Of a DNA stretch of 45,236 nt, positions 18,281-27,572 are shown one piece after another (positions within the stretch are counted from its first letter, which is position 1; each line of letters starts with the position of its first letter). Under the pieces are notes generated by a model. That model worked only from the letters and a program-made list of their open reading frames with translations. It searched no databases and had not been told where the DNA came from. Origin of the DNA: Mogibacterium pumilum (GTDB lineage Bacteria > Bacillota > Clostridia > Peptostreptococcales > Anaerovoracaceae); NCBI RefSeq assembly GCF_002243385.1, contig NZ_CP016199.1, positions 336,619 to 381,854 on the forward strand. The letters run 5' to 3'. The position numbers and the translations under genes were made by a program.

Positions 18281-18730
18281 ATGAAATTTGTAATACAGAG
18301 GGTGGCTCACGCCAACGTAGTGGCTCACGCCAACGAGCTTGGAAAGATTGGCAAGGGATTCATGGTCCTTATCGGAATATCTAAGGATGATGACAGGAGT
18401 ACCGCTGATAAGATGGTGGATAAGATGATTAAACTCAGAATATTTGAGGATGAGAACGGCAAGACCAATCTATCCCTGGATGATGTAGGTGGTGAGCTTC
18501 TCATCATCTCACAGTTTACGCTTTATGCAAACTGCAAGAAGGGAAACAGGCCATCTTTTATCGACGCGGGAGCACCGGACGAAGCCAATGCTTTATACGA
18601 GTATATAATCGAGAAGTGTAAGGAACGTGTAAATGTAGTTGAGCGTGGAGAGTTTGGCGCCGACATGAAGGTTAGCCTTCTAAATGACGGTCCTTTTACG
18701 ATTTTGCTCGACAGTGCAGAGATTATGTAA
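18281..18730 (+). CDS. dtd: D-aminoacyl-tRNA deacylase
   Basis: A 149-residue protein starting at ATG 18281 after AAGGAG. It hydrolyses D-amino acids from mischarged tRNA in the cytoplasm. The family signatures are [17 protein letters not shown] (catalytic Thr in SQFT) and the C-terminal [11 protein letters not shown]. The N-terminal VQRV segment is followed by an exact 16-base direct repeat (GTGGCTCACGCCAACG, period 18), giving [11 protein letters not shown]; length is nevertheless normal. Start choice is supported by the family N-terminus (MKFVIQRV). Confidence 0.95.
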   Translation: MKFVIQRVAHANVVAHANELGKIGKGFMVLIGISKDDDRSTADKMVDKMIKLRIFEDENGKTNLSLDDVGGELLIISQFTLYANCKKGNRPSFIDAGAPDEANALYEYIIEKCKERVNVVERGEFGADMKVSLLNDGPFTILLDSAEIM

Positions 18731-18763
18731 AAAAACATTGTTGAATGAAATGTCTCACTAGTT

Positions 18764-18823
18764 CTCACTCTTGCAGGTGCAGCCCTTGCGGGAGTTGTTT
18801 CTTACAGAAGAAAGAGAGCATAA
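18764..18823 (+). pseudogene. Remnant of a wall-protein C-terminal anchor
   Basis: In frame to TAA 18821-18823 this encodes TLAGAALAGVVSYRRKRA-like sequence, that is, a membrane helix and basic tail. Its last 22 bases (18802-18823) are identical to 17325-17346, the end of the surface-protein pseudogene. No upstream gene remains. It records deletion or recombination between related surface-protein genes. Confidence 0.65.
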
Positions 18824-19193
18824 GGAACTACGATATAGATTGAACAATTCAATCTATTCGGTTCACATAAGGTTTCAACTAATAGAAATTTCTTAATAAT
18901 GTGAACAAATATTTGCTTCGGTCTCTAACGGGGATCGAGGCATTTTTTGTTGATATGCTAAAGTTCATATAATATACTGTTAAAATATATGCTATTGTGT
19001 TAGGGGAAACGAAGACATATTTCATATGGTTGCGTCGTATCCCAGGTTAATGGATTATTTTTGGTTAAGTTCCCCACAACATAATATAATTAATCAACGA
19101 AATCATATTATGTTGTGGTATTTTGAAATTAAACTAACGAGATAATACAGAAATTGCTTCTACTGAACCTAAAGACATGAAAGGGGTTGTCTT
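18824..19193 (+). other. Intergenic region with terminator and possible small RNA
   Basis: This 370-base gap has an AGATTGAA/TTCAATCT hairpin near 18838-18857, a terminator (18914-18948), a weak promoter (TTGTTG, 17-base gap, TAATAT at about 18947-18976) and a perfect 14-bp inverted repeat, CCACAACATAATAT (19074-19087) with ATATTATGTTGTGG (19105-19118). Sequence between the promoter and the inverted repeat begins GTTAGGGGAAAC and ends GTTCCCC, which could pair end to end. A small RNA is possible, but it may simply be the 5' UTR of the next gene. Confidence 0.35.
18914..18948 (+). terminator. Rho-independent terminator
   Basis: TGCTTCGGTCTC and GGGGATCGAGGCA form a hairpin with wobble pairs around a TAAC loop, followed by six T. 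It closes the dtd/remnant transcript. Confidence 0.7.
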
Positions 19194-20105
19194 ATGCAAA
19201 AGACAGGTAGTGTTAAAGGTAAACTTTTACTGTTATTTATTGCAGTTGCGTGGGGAAGTTCGATGGTAGTCGTTAAAGGCTCAACTGACTTCATCCCGCC
19301 AGGTAGGCTTCTTGCAACGCGCTTTACAATTGCCAGCATAGTATTGGCTTTAATTTATCGTAAGAAGCTAAAACTAATAGATAAGAATTATATTAAATCA
19401 GGTCTCATTATAGGAGGCTTTCTGTTCTGTGCATACTTCACACAAACTACCGGTGTTATGCTTGAAATGCCGGGAAAGAGCCAGTTCCTATCATCGGCTT
19501 ATTGTGTATTTGTGCCATTTATCGGAGGACTGATATTCAGAGAGAAACCGAAGAAATATCACATCGTAGCCGCAACAATATGCGCAACCGGTATTATTTT
19601 AGTATCTGTTGTAGGAACATTTAGTGTAAGTATTGGAGATAGTATTTCAATTCTCAGCTCGCTATGCTGGGCTACCCAGATTGTAGCTATAGCTAAGTGG
19701 GGTAAAGACAAGGATCCGGGGTTAATCACTTTGCTTCAGTTCATGGTAGCTGCAATGCTTGCATGGGTATTTACACTAACTCAGGAGCAGTCAAGCAGTA
19801 TTGAGATAAATCAAAGGGTTATTTTTGGAGTGCTTTATCTGGGAATCGTATGTTCAGGACTTTGCTTCCTGTTCCAGACTATATCGCAGAAAACGGAGTC
19901 GCCTACAAGTGTGTCTATAATTCTAAGCTTCGAAAATATTTTCGGAATTATTTTCAGCATATTATTATTCAACGAGCACATGACTGTTAACAAGGCTATC
20001 GGTTTTGTCTTCATGTTTACTGCAATTCTAATCTCTGAGCTTCAGCCAAACTTCCTAAAAGATAAGGCTGAAGTTCATATAGATAATGAGAAGGATAAAC
20101 GATAA
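19194..20105 (+). CDS. EamA/DMT-family transporter
   Basis: A 303-residue integral membrane protein of the drug/metabolite transporter superfamily. About ten hydrophobic helices are arranged as two EamA repeats; the N-terminal AVAWGSSMVVVKGS and the central LCWATQIVAIAKWG are typical of each repeat. AAAGGGG precedes ATG 19194. The C-terminus is hydrophilic (DKAEVHIDNEKDKR). Substrate cannot be told from sequence; members export amino acids, nucleosides or other metabolites. It appears to be a single-gene unit. Confidence 0.85.
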   Translation: MQKTGSVKGKLLLLFIAVAWGSSMVVVKGSTDFIPPGRLLATRFTIASIVLALIYRKKLKLIDKNYIKSGLIIGGFLFCAYFTQTTGVMLEMPGKSQFLSSAYCVFVPFIGGLIFREKPKKYHIVAATICATGIILVSVVGTFSVSIGDSISILSSLCWATQIVAIAKWGKDKDPGLITLLQFMVAAMLAWVFTLTQEQSSSIEINQRVIFGVLYLGIVCSGLCFLFQTISQKTESPTSVSIILSFENIFGIIFSILLFNEHMTVNKAIGFVFMFTAILISELQPNFLKDKAEVHIDNEKDKR

Positions 20106-20207
20106 GCGAACTAACTGCACCTTTAAAAAATAAAATATTTAATAAAAATAAAATATACAGAATGTCATCAAAGTAACCATTACCATCGAAAAAAGCACAT
20201 TGAACTA

Positions 20208-20216
20208 TGGTATAAT
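20208..20216 (+). promoter_or_regulatory. Extended -10 promoter of the DUF3842 gene
   Basis: TGGTATAAT (TATAAT at 20211-20216) stands 54 bases before the ATG at 20270. No good -35 is present, as is common for extended -10 promoters. Confidence 0.5.
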
Positions 20217-20269
20217 CAATAATGTCAATAGAGTGTATGAAGCACTCGGTAAGCAAGGAAGGCGAAACC

Positions 20270-20689
20270 ATGAATATACTAGTTATTGATGCGCAAGGCG
20301 GTGGAATAGGGCGTCAGCTTGTGATTAAGCTACTAGAAAAATTTCCAGAGGCAGATATAGTAGCTGCAGGAACCAATAGTATGGCGACGAATGCCATGAT
20401 TAAAGCAGGTGCTAAGAAAGCGGCGACAGGCGAGAATGCTATCAGATATTGTGCAGCGCAAGCAGAGATTATCGCGGGTCCAATTGGAATAATTGTTGCT
20501 AATGCGATGCTGGGAGAGATTTCTCCAGTCATTTCAGAAAGTGTAGGTTCGAGCAGTGCCACGAAAGTGCTTATCCCAGTCACACACTGCAACACCATTA
20601 TAGCTGGTCCAAAAGATTTGCCGATCAAAGACAGCATCGAAGATGCAGTTGATAGAATCGTAAGAATCTGTGGTGTTGAAGAGAACTGA
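20270..20689 (+). CDS. DUF3842 family protein
   Basis: A 139-residue protein, start ATG 20270 after AAGGAAGG. It opens with a Rossmann-like nucleotide-binding strand-loop (MNILVIDAQGGGIGRQLV), followed by alternating strands and Gly/Ala-rich helices. The IVANAMLGEISPV and VTHCNTIIAG segments match the small DUF3842 family found in Clostridia. The role is unknown. It stands alone between a promoter and a terminator. Confidence 0.8.
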   Translation: MNILVIDAQGGGIGRQLVIKLLEKFPEADIVAAGTNSMATNAMIKAGAKKAATGENAIRYCAAQAEIIAGPIGIIVANAMLGEISPVISESVGSSSATKVLIPVTHCNTIIAGPKDLPIKDSIEDAVDRIVRICGVEEN

Positions 20690-20720
20690 ATAATAATCAA
20701 ATTAAATTAACCAAACCAAG

Positions 20721-20762
20721 AAGGCCGGATAGATTGCAGAAGCAGTCGCACCCGGTCTTTTT
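20721..20762 (+). terminator. Terminator after the DUF3842 gene
   Basis: AAGGCCGG (20721-20728) pairs with CCGGTCTT (20752-20759), including one G-T pair, followed by a T-run to 20762. Confidence 0.7.
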
Positions 20763-20794
20763 ATACGCAAATATTTAGGAGCATACATAAATAT

Positions 20795-21790
20795 ATGACT
20801 AATGAGAGAAAGAATAAATTTAAATATGGCGTATGTAGAATCGCTGAGATGATACTAATATTGCTGATTCTCTCTATTGTAGTGTTCACACTTTCAAGGC
20901 TCTGTCCCGGCGATCCTCTCCGTTCATGGTATGGAGATAGTGTAGATAGAATGAGTGCAGCTCAGAAAGCTGCTGCTCGTGAAAGTTTAGGCCTAGAGAA
21001 GCCGCTTCCAGTACAGTACGGAATATGGCTTAAAGATGTGACACACGGCGACCTAGGACTGTCTTATAAATACAAGCGACCGGTTACTTCGGTAATCGGG
21101 AGTGTGCTCGGAAACACAATAGTATTTGGACTTATTTCCTATATACTGACTTTCTCCTTGGCTTTTCGAATCGGAAGAGCTTCGGCGGAACGAGAAGGGA
21201 CAAAACTTGACAGATTCATTTGCAAGTCGGGCGTAATATCAGGAAATATTCCAGTATTCTTCCTGTCATTGATATGCATATTGGTGTTTGCAGTAAATCT
21301 CCGCATATTGCCGACTGGAGGGGCTTACTCGTATGGGGCTGAGGGGAATATATTAGACAGGGCATGGCATCTTGTGCTACCGGTATTCGTAATTGTTATA
21401 GGGCATCTGTGGTACTACTCATACATGGTTCGAAATCTGCTTCTTGAGGAAATGCGTAAGGACTATGTACTCTTACTTAAAGCAGAAGGAGTGCCTCGCA
21501 CCATGATAATCAAGAAATACTGCAGAAAGAATATCTTGCCGCCTATGATTAATATTATGGCTATCGCAGTTCCACATCTCCTTGGTGGAACGTATGTGGT
21601 AGAGATGGTATTCGGTTATCCAGGACTAGGAAGGCTCAGCTTTGAGAGCGCCCTATACAAGGATTACAACATGCTTATGGCGACGACACTTCTCACAGGA
21701 AGCGTGGTAGTAATATCGAATCATTTAGCGCAGATAATCGGTGAAAGGATCGACCCGAGGATGCGTCACGGGGAGGGCTCTTATGAATAG
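20795..21790 (+). CDS. ABC transporter permease, DppB/NikB type
   Basis: A 331-residue inner-membrane permease of the peptide/nickel family with an N-terminal helix, a periplasmic-type loop (RLCPGDPLRSWYG) and five further helices. The cytoplasmic EAA-type loop that contacts the ATPase is visible (KAEGVPRTMIIKKYCRKN). GGAG stands about 13 bases before ATG. It overlaps the next permease by eight bases and opens a six-gene cluster ending in larE and larB, which suggests nickel or a nickel-chelate as substrate, although peptide transport cannot be excluded. Confidence 0.9.
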   Translation: MTNERKNKFKYGVCRIAEMILILLILSIVVFTLSRLCPGDPLRSWYGDSVDRMSAAQKAAARESLGLEKPLPVQYGIWLKDVTHGDLGLSYKYKRPVTSVIGSVLGNTIVFGLISYILTFSLAFRIGRASAEREGTKLDRFICKSGVISGNIPVFFLSLICILVFAVNLRILPTGGAYSYGAEGNILDRAWHLVLPVFVIVIGHLWYYSYMVRNLLLEEMRKDYVLLLKAEGVPRTMIIKKYCRKNILPPMINIMAIAVPHLLGGTYVVEMVFGYPGLGRLSFESALYKDYNMLMATTLLTGSVVVISNHLAQIIGERIDPRMRHGEGSYE

Positions 21791-22601
21791 ACAGTCAAAG
21801 CCAAAGGGTGCTGTAGCGATACTTACGACCGCTGTAATCACAAGTGCACTTGCCGGAGTAATCGCTCCGTACAAGCCAAACTATATGAATGAAAATGCAA
21901 TCGGATTAGCTCCTTCATTTAGGCATATATTTGGAACGGACAATCTGGGTAGAGACCTTTTTACACTTATACTCCACGGTGGTAGAGCAAGCCTTATAAT
22001 CGGAATTGTGAGTGCAATAATCGGAACATTTATCGCTGCAGTATATGGAACACTGAGCGGTATGGCAAACAAGCACATTGATAATCTGATGATGAAAGCA
22101 GTTGATTTACTCATGAGTATACCGGGACTACTGCTCATAATCGTACTCCAGGCTATCTTGGGCGATGCAAACTATTGGTCGCTATCGATAGTAATAGGTG
22201 TGACTAATTGGATGCAGATGTCAAAGATTATCCGAAGCGAGGTGGTTAGACTTAGGAAAAGTGAGTTCGTAATAGCCGCAGAGATGTACGGAGGGAGCTT
22301 CTGGTACATCCTCCGTAGACATTTGTTCCCGAACTACTTTTCTGCAATCATGTTCATGGCAGTTAGCAATGTTGGATCGGCGATAATAGCAGAGTCGACA
22401 CTTAGCTTCATGGGACTTGGACTCCCAATATCAGAAGTGTCTTGGGGAGGTCTGATGTCTCTATCGCAGGACGCACTGTTATCTGATCAGTGGTGGATGA
22501 TAATAATTCCGGGGCTGGTTCTGATAAGCGTTCTGGTCTCCATCACAGAGATTGTAGAATATATCAGAGGATGCAACACCTCGAAACATAGCAATATATA
22601 A
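21783..22601 (+). CDS. ABC transporter permease, DppC/NikC type
   Basis: A 272-residue permease starting at ATG 21783 after GGGAGG. The HIFGTDNLGRDLFTLILHGGRASLIIG segment is the family N-terminal signature, and AAEMYGGSFWYILRRHLFPN is the ATPase-contact loop. Five to six hydrophobic helices follow. A start further upstream at 21741 would reach into dppB without support. It partners the upstream permease to form the membrane channel. Confidence 0.9.
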   Translation: MNRQSKPKGAVAILTTAVITSALAGVIAPYKPNYMNENAIGLAPSFRHIFGTDNLGRDLFTLILHGGRASLIIGIVSAIIGTFIAAVYGTLSGMANKHIDNLMMKAVDLLMSIPGLLLIIVLQAILGDANYWSLSIVIGVTNWMQMSKIIRSEVVRLRKSEFVIAAEMYGGSFWYILRRHLFPNYFSAIMFMAVSNVGSAIIAESTLSFMGLGLPISEVSWGGLMSLSQDALLSDQWWMIIIPGLVLISVLVSITEIVEYIRGCNTSKHSNI

Positions 22602-22608
22602 AAAATGC

Positions 22609-22723
22609 ACACATGTCGGTCCATGTGATTGGACAATAAATTAAGATATTACTTTACCTGAAAGGACACATATGTCGGGCACGTGATTGGACAATAGATT
22701 AAGACATTATTTTACCTGAAAGG
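22609..22723 (+). repeat. Tandem duplication (2 x about 58 bases) in the lipoprotein-gene leader
   Basis: Unit 1 (22609-22665) and unit 2 (22666-22723) are about 85% identical and both contain TGATTGGACAATA, TTTACCTGAAAGG and an ACACAT junction. Each unit carries a copy of the AAAGGACACAT ribosome site; in unit 2's junction it is followed by ATG and a four-codon frame ending in TGA. Unit 1 also has a GTCC/GGAC dyad. A duplicated regulator site or duplicated ribosome site is possible. Confidence 0.8.
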
Positions 22724-22733
22724 ACACATACAT

Positions 22734-24287
22734 ATGAAAAATCATTTGAAAAAGGCAGCGGCTCTCGCTATTGCCCTAATTATGACAATATCACTTTCCG
22801 CTTGTGGCTCTAAAGATGAGAATGATGCGGAAACACTCGTATACGGAAGCCATGACTACACAGCTATTAATCCTGCTCTGTATGAACATGGAGAAATTAA
22901 CTCCTTGATATTCGCCGGACTTACAGCACATGACAAGGACAATAAGCTCGTACCCGCACTTGCAGAGAAATGGGAGTACGACACAGCTACTCACACATGG
23001 ACATTCCACTTAAGAGATGGATTAAAGTTTCACGATGGCAAAGAGCTTACTTCAGAAGACGTTAAGTTCACGCTTGAGGCAATTCTCGATAAGAAGAATA
23101 ATTCCGAGATTATATCAAACTATCAGGACATCACTAAGATTACTTGTCCTGATAAGAAGACAGTTGTTATTCAGCTTGGCAAGGAAAATGTGGTATTTGC
23201 AGACTATATGACTATCGGAATTTTGCCTAAGCACCTACTAAATGGCAAGAAGCTAGCAACTGCTGAGTTCAACCAAAAGCCAGTCGGTGCAGGTCCATAC
23301 AAGCTAACTAGCTGGGATGAGGGACAGAGTATCACTTTAGAAAAGTTCGATGGCTACTATGCGGGGAAACCACATATCAAGAGGATTATTTTCAAGATTG
23401 TTGAGGATAGCGATGCCAGATTACTACAGCTGAAGTCAGGTGATCTGGATATGGCGCAAATTGAACCTAAGCAGGCAAAGAGTCTCGAGAAGGACAGCAA
23501 GGATTTCGACATATACCGCATGAATACAGCGGATTATCGTGCAATCGCGTACAATTTTGCAGGAAGCAAGCTGTTCAAGACTTATCCAGAGCTCGCAACG
23601 ATATTGAGCTATGGAATCGATAGAGAGGCAATCATCAAGAGTGTACTTCTTGGAGAAGGTCAGGTAGCTTACTCGCCAATTCAAAAAAACAAGTTTAACG
23701 ACAGCAATATCGAGAAGTTCTGCTACAACCCAGAGAAGATGGAGCAGCTATTGCAGCAGGACGGATGGGCTAAGAACAAGAAGGGGATCTATGAGAAGAA
23801 CGGCGTAGAACTCAAGTTCACTATCACTGCGATGGCAGACGATCAGGTTCGTGTGGATATGGCTAAGATGTGCGCAGAGCAGCTCAAGTCTCACGGTGTG
23901 TCTGTAAAGGCCGAGGCGAGAAAAGAGCTCGACTGGGAGAAACAGGATGCGACAATCATAGGATGGGGAAGCCCATTTGACGCAGACGATCATACATACA
24001 AGATATTTACATCTGATGCAGGAGATAACTACACAGGATATGCAAACTCAACAGTAGATGATGTTCTTGCAAAGGCTAGGTCGACCACTAACGAGGGAGA
24101 GAGACAGAGATATTACTCGCAGTTCCTCTCTTATATGACTCAGCAGATGCCTTACACATATATCGCATATATCGATGCAGACTATGCGGTTAAGAAAGAC
24201 ATCTCCGGAATTACTAAAGACACGATGCTCGGACACCACGGAGTTGGAATCTTCTGGAACGTAGCAGACTGGAAACTGGAGAAATAA
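22734..24287 (+). CDS. Extracytoplasmic solute-binding lipoprotein, SBP family 5
   Basis: A 517-residue lipoprotein. The signal peptide ends in a lipobox LSAC with lipidated C24. The mature part is the peptide/nickel-binding family 5 fold, with the signatures LAEKWEYDTATHTWTFHLRDG and FHDGKELTSEDVKF, and the C-terminal domain ending NVADWKLEK. It delivers substrate to the two upstream permeases. The neighbouring lar genes favour a nickel or nickel-complex ligand. The leader has a tandem duplication that includes the ribosome site. Confidence 0.9.
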   Translation: MKNHLKKAAALAIALIMTISLSACGSKDENDAETLVYGSHDYTAINPALYEHGEINSLIFAGLTAHDKDNKLVPALAEKWEYDTATHTWTFHLRDGLKFHDGKELTSEDVKFTLEAILDKKNNSEIISNYQDITKITCPDKKTVVIQLGKENVVFADYMTIGILPKHLLNGKKLATAEFNQKPVGAGPYKLTSWDEGQSITLEKFDGYYAGKPHIKRIIFKIVEDSDARLLQLKSGDLDMAQIEPKQAKSLEKDSKDFDIYRMNTADYRAIAYNFAGSKLFKTYPELATILSYGIDREAIIKSVLLGEGQVAYSPIQKNKFNDSNIEKFCYNPEKMEQLLQQDGWAKNKKGIYEKNGVELKFTITAMADDQVRVDMAKMCAEQLKSHGVSVKAEARKELDWEKQDATIIGWGSPFDADDHTYKIFTSDAGDNYTGYANSTVDDVLAKARSTTNEGERQRYYSQFLSYMTQQMPYTYIAYIDADYAVKKDISGITKDTMLGHHGVGIFWNVADWKLEK

Positions 24288-24293
24288 TAGAGA

Positions 24294-25853
24294 ATGACAG
24301 AAAACAGAAGCAACTCAGAACTTCTTAATATCGAGGATTTCAGGATGTGCTTCGACGGGAAGCAGGGTGTAGTTCACGCAGTTCAGGGTGTTTCGCTTAC
24401 ATTGAGGCCGGGAGAAATCATGGCTATAGTAGGTGAGTCAGGATCGGGAAAGACAGCACTATGTTTCTCGATTCTTATGTTGCACAGACAGCGTGCGAGG
24501 TATATGTCGGGAAGCATCCGTCTCTCGGGTAAAGACATCACTAAGATGGGGGAGAAGGAACTCGAGCAAATTAGGGGTAAGGCAGCCGCGATAGTATTTC
24601 AGGATCCGCTAAATTCACTCGATCCGGTGAGGACAGTAGGTGAGCAGATTATTAACCCCATGAAGCTTCACAGAGATGCGGAGTCAGCGGCATCGGAACG
24701 AGAATATGGGGAAAGAGCAGCCGAACTCCTAAGAGATATGGGCATGGAAGATGCTGAGAAATATCTATCTTGCTATCCACACCAGCTATCTGGAGGACAG
24801 CGACAGAGGGTGGCTATTGCGGTTGCTCTAGCATGTGACCCTGCGCTCATAATCGCAGATGAACCGACTACCGCACTCGACCCGAGCAATCAGGAGCAGA
24901 TAATATCTGTGCTGAAGAGGCTTGCTACAGAAAAGGGAAAGGGCATACTTTTTATCACCCATGACCTCGGGTTGGCACGTGGACTAGCGACAAAAATCGC
25001 AGTCATGAAGGATGGAAAATTCGTTGAGAACGGCACAGCAGAAGAGGTTTTTGAAAACCCCAAGCATGAATACACTAAAGCTCTGGTTAGGTACTCTAAG
25101 TATGGCAAAGAGGGAAGCCATTACCATGGAGACATTGGTAAAGAAAGCGAGGGGCTAGAAGAGCTAGAGCAGAGTGAAGTGCCATATCAGACGAAGCCAG
25201 CCGAAAAAATGGTGAGTGTCAAAGACATAGACATGATATATAGGACAGAGAAGCATGGATATAAGAAGGTGCTAGAAGGGTACTCGCTAGAAATCCTAAA
25301 AGGTGAAATAATCGGACTGGTGGGACAGTCGGGCTGCGGCAAATCTACTTTGGCGAGAATCATCATGGGTCTCACTAAACCGACTGGCGGAAGTATAGAA
25401 TGGGGAAGTGAGGGAAATGCTTATAGGTATCAGATTCGTGCACAGATGATTTTCCAAGACTCTGCATCAGCATTTAACCCGCGCATGACTATCGAGCAGA
25501 TAATAGCTGAACCCCTTGTAATCACAAGATTAGGAAGTAAAGAAGAACGCCGTAGCAAGGTGATTGAGGTTATGAAGAATGTCCACCTTGATGAGGAACT
25601 GATGAGCAGATATCCTTATGATGTATCTGGAGGACAGCGTCAGAGGGCGGCAATCGCGAGGGCACTTATCACAGTGCCTGAGTTTATAATCGCTGACGAA
25701 CCACTATCATCGCTCGATGTACCAACGCAGGCAGAGATAGTGCATTTGCTCAGGGAACTACACGAAGAAAGACAACTTACGATGCTCTTGATATCGCATG
25801 ACATCCCTATGGTTGAGCACGTGTGCGATAGGATCGTAAGTATGGATAAATAG
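24294..25853 (+). CDS. Fused double ABC ATPase (DppD-DppF type)
   Basis: A 519-residue protein with two complete nucleotide-binding domains. The first has Walker A GESGSGKT at 47-54, signature LSGGQRQR, Walker [13 protein letters not shown] and the H-loop FITHD. The second has GQSGCGKS at 344-351, [20 protein letters not shown] and LISHD. Most relatives encode these as two genes; here they are joined by a linker (residues about 270-305, rich in Glu). The C-terminal oligopeptide-binding extension is absent. It powers the transporter encoded just upstream, six bases after the lipoprotein gene. Confidence 0.93.
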   Translation: MTENRSNSELLNIEDFRMCFDGKQGVVHAVQGVSLTLRPGEIMAIVGESGSGKTALCFSILMLHRQRARYMSGSIRLSGKDITKMGEKELEQIRGKAAAIVFQDPLNSLDPVRTVGEQIINPMKLHRDAESAASEREYGERAAELLRDMGMEDAEKYLSCYPHQLSGGQRQRVAIAVALACDPALIIADEPTTALDPSNQEQIISVLKRLATEKGKGILFITHDLGLARGLATKIAVMKDGKFVENGTAEEVFENPKHEYTKALVRYSKYGKEGSHYHGDIGKESEGLEELEQSEVPYQTKPAEKMVSVKDIDMIYRTEKHGYKKVLEGYSLEILKGEIIGLVGQSGCGKSTLARIIMGLTKPTGGSIEWGSEGNAYRYQIRAQMIFQDSASAFNPRMTIEQIIAEPLVITRLGSKEERRSKVIEVMKNVHLDEELMSRYPYDVSGGQRQRAAIARALITVPEFIIADEPLSSLDVPTQAEIVHLLRELHEERQLTMLLISHDIPMVEHVCDRIVSMDK

Positions 25854-25881
25854 GTATAAATAATAAAAAAGGGTGAAGAAT

Positions 25882-26694
25882 ATGGAACTATCTGTAGCTG
25901 AGAGACAGAAGGAAGAAAATCTAAAGGAATACATAAAAAATCTCGGCAGCCTAGCTGTCGCTTTCTCGGGAGGCGTAGATTCTACGTATTTAGCAAAGGT
26001 TGCACACGATGTGCTCGGTGACAAAATGATTGCAGTTACTGCGCAGTCTGGCTCTTTTCCAAAAAGGGAGACTGGGGAAGCTGTAGACTTCTGTAATGAG
26101 CAGGGCATCAGGCAGATTATGGTAGAGACCAATGAACTTGAGATTGAAGGCTTCAAAGAGAATCCACCAGATAGATGTTATATATGTAAGAAAGGGATTT
26201 TTACACAGCTAAAGGAGAAAGCAACTGAACTCGGAATCGAGTACATTGCTGACGGTTCAAACGTAGACGACCTAGGAGATTATAGACCGGGGCTACAAGC
26301 GTTAAAGGAACTAGATGTAAAGAGTCCGCTTAGAGAAGTAGGTATGACTAAGCAGGAGATTAGAAACCTATCTCAGGAGCACGGTCTATGGACATGGAAC
26401 AAGCCATCTGCAGCATGTCTAGCATCGAGATTTGCTTACGGGGAGACGATTACTCGCGAGAAGCTTGGAATGGTTGAGCAGGCTGAGCGAATACTAAATG
26501 ATTACGACTTCGTTCAGATGCGCGTTCGCATGCACGGTGAGAATCTGGCACGCATAGAGGTTGCGCCAGATGAACTAAATAGGCTGCTTTCTCTCAGAGA
26601 GGAAGTTGCAGCAAAGTTCAAAGAAATAGGATTCGCATACGTAACGATGGATCTTCTCGGCTATAGAGTTGGCAGCATGAATGAAGTGCTGTAA
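25882..26694 (+). CDS. larE: LarE, sulfur transferase for nickel-pincer cofactor synthesis
   Basis: A 270-residue PP-loop enzyme. I prefer ATG 25882, with AAGGGTG seven bases upstream, to the GTG at 25873. The SGGVDST ATP motif lies near residue 30. LarE adenylates the substrate and donates sulfur from a single Cys that becomes dehydroalanine in sacrificial types; C179 in AACLASRF is at that position, with no cluster-binding Cys trio evident. It converts the LarB product toward the dithiocarboxylate nicotinate intermediate. It follows a nickel/peptide-type transporter and precedes larB. Confidence 0.9.
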   Translation: MELSVAERQKEENLKEYIKNLGSLAVAFSGGVDSTYLAKVAHDVLGDKMIAVTAQSGSFPKRETGEAVDFCNEQGIRQIMVETNELEIEGFKENPPDRCYICKKGIFTQLKEKATELGIEYIADGSNVDDLGDYRPGLQALKELDVKSPLREVGMTKQEIRNLSQEHGLWTWNKPSAACLASRFAYGETITREKLGMVEQAERILNDYDFVQMRVRMHGENLARIEVAPDELNRLLSLREEVAAKFKEIGFAYVTMDLLGYRVGSMNEVL

Positions 26695-26810
26695 GGGCTG
26701 AGTGTATATGTAGAATTTGATTATGGCAGTCAATCGTGCAGAATTGGCACAAATGAAACCATATGAGAGGGAAACGGGAATTAAACGAATTAAGTTATAA
26801 GGATAAACAT

Positions 26811-27572
26811 ATGAATATTACAGAGATATTAGACAGCTATAAGGCTGGTGAGCTGGATATGACTGAAGCTGAAACACTGATAAAGAACAACAGCTATGAT
26901 GAAATGGGATTCGCTAAGCTGGACACTCAGCGTGAGCAGAGGTCAGGATTCCCGGAGGTTATCTTCTGCGCTGGCAAGCCGGATGATTACCTCGTTTCGA
27001 TATATCAGAAGATGGTGGCAAATGACGGCTGTGCCTTCGGGACTCGGGCGAGTCAGGAGCAGGCGGCGCTCGTTCGGGCGGCTGTTTCAGGAGCGGTGTA
27101 TGATCCTGTCTCGCGGATTTTAAAGGTGGAGCCTGCTGGCGGCTACAAGAGGACTGGCGCTGGCGGCATTGTTGCCGTCTGCAGTGCGGGCACTGCCGAT
27201 ATTACGGTTGCAGAGGAGGCTGCGCAGACTGCAGAATATTTTGGCGCGGAGGTGCTTCGCGTATATGACATAGGTGTGAGCGGTATACATAGGCTCCTGT
27301 CAAAAGTCGATCTCATCCGCAGCGCTGATGCTGTTATTGCAGTAGCAGGCATGGAGGGTGCGCTGCCGACAGTACTCGGCGGTCTTGTGAGAAATCCGGT
27401 AATCGCAGTACCTACATCTGTTGGATATGGTGCAAATTTCCACGGACTATCTGCGCTCATAACTATGATTAACTCATGTGCGAATGGAGTTTCCGTAGTA
27501 AATATAGACAACGGTTATGGAGCAGGATATATCGCGACACAAATTGGTAGACTGGCGGCAACGGAAAGATAA
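26811..27572 (+). CDS. larB: LarB, nicotinate mononucleotide carboxylase/hydrolase
   Basis: A 253-residue protein, start ATG 26811 behind AAGGA. LarB carboxylates nicotinic acid adenine dinucleotide and releases AMP in the first step of the nickel-pincer nucleotide pathway. Its PurE-like C-terminal half carries GIVAVCSAGTADITVAEEA and IAVAGMEGALPTVLGGLV, typical of the family; the N-terminal helical region (LDMTEAETLI) is also characteristic. The third synthesis gene, larC, and the enzyme LarA are not in the window, so they must be elsewhere or the pathway is partial. The gene is more GC-rich (27000-27380) than its neighbours. Confidence 0.92.
   Translation: MNITEILDSYKAGELDMTEAETLIKNNSYDEMGFAKLDTQREQRSGFPEVIFCAGKPDDYLVSIYQKMVANDGCAFGTRASQEQAALVRAAVSGAVYDPVSRILKVEPAGGYKRTGAGGIVAVCSAGTADITVAEEAAQTAEYFGAEVLRVYDIGVSGIHRLLSKVDLIRSADAVIAVAGMEGALPTVLGGLVRNPVIAVPTSVGYGANFHGLSALITMINSCANGVSVVNIDNGYGAGYIATQIGRLAATER

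Noticed and set aside
18298-18333. Insertion in dtd from the internal direct repeat
   Set aside because: The length between flanking conserved motifs equals that of other Dtd proteins, so there is no net insertion.
27143-27511. Minus-strand frame inside larB
   Set aside because: Shadow of a GC-rich coding region; no recognisable protein.
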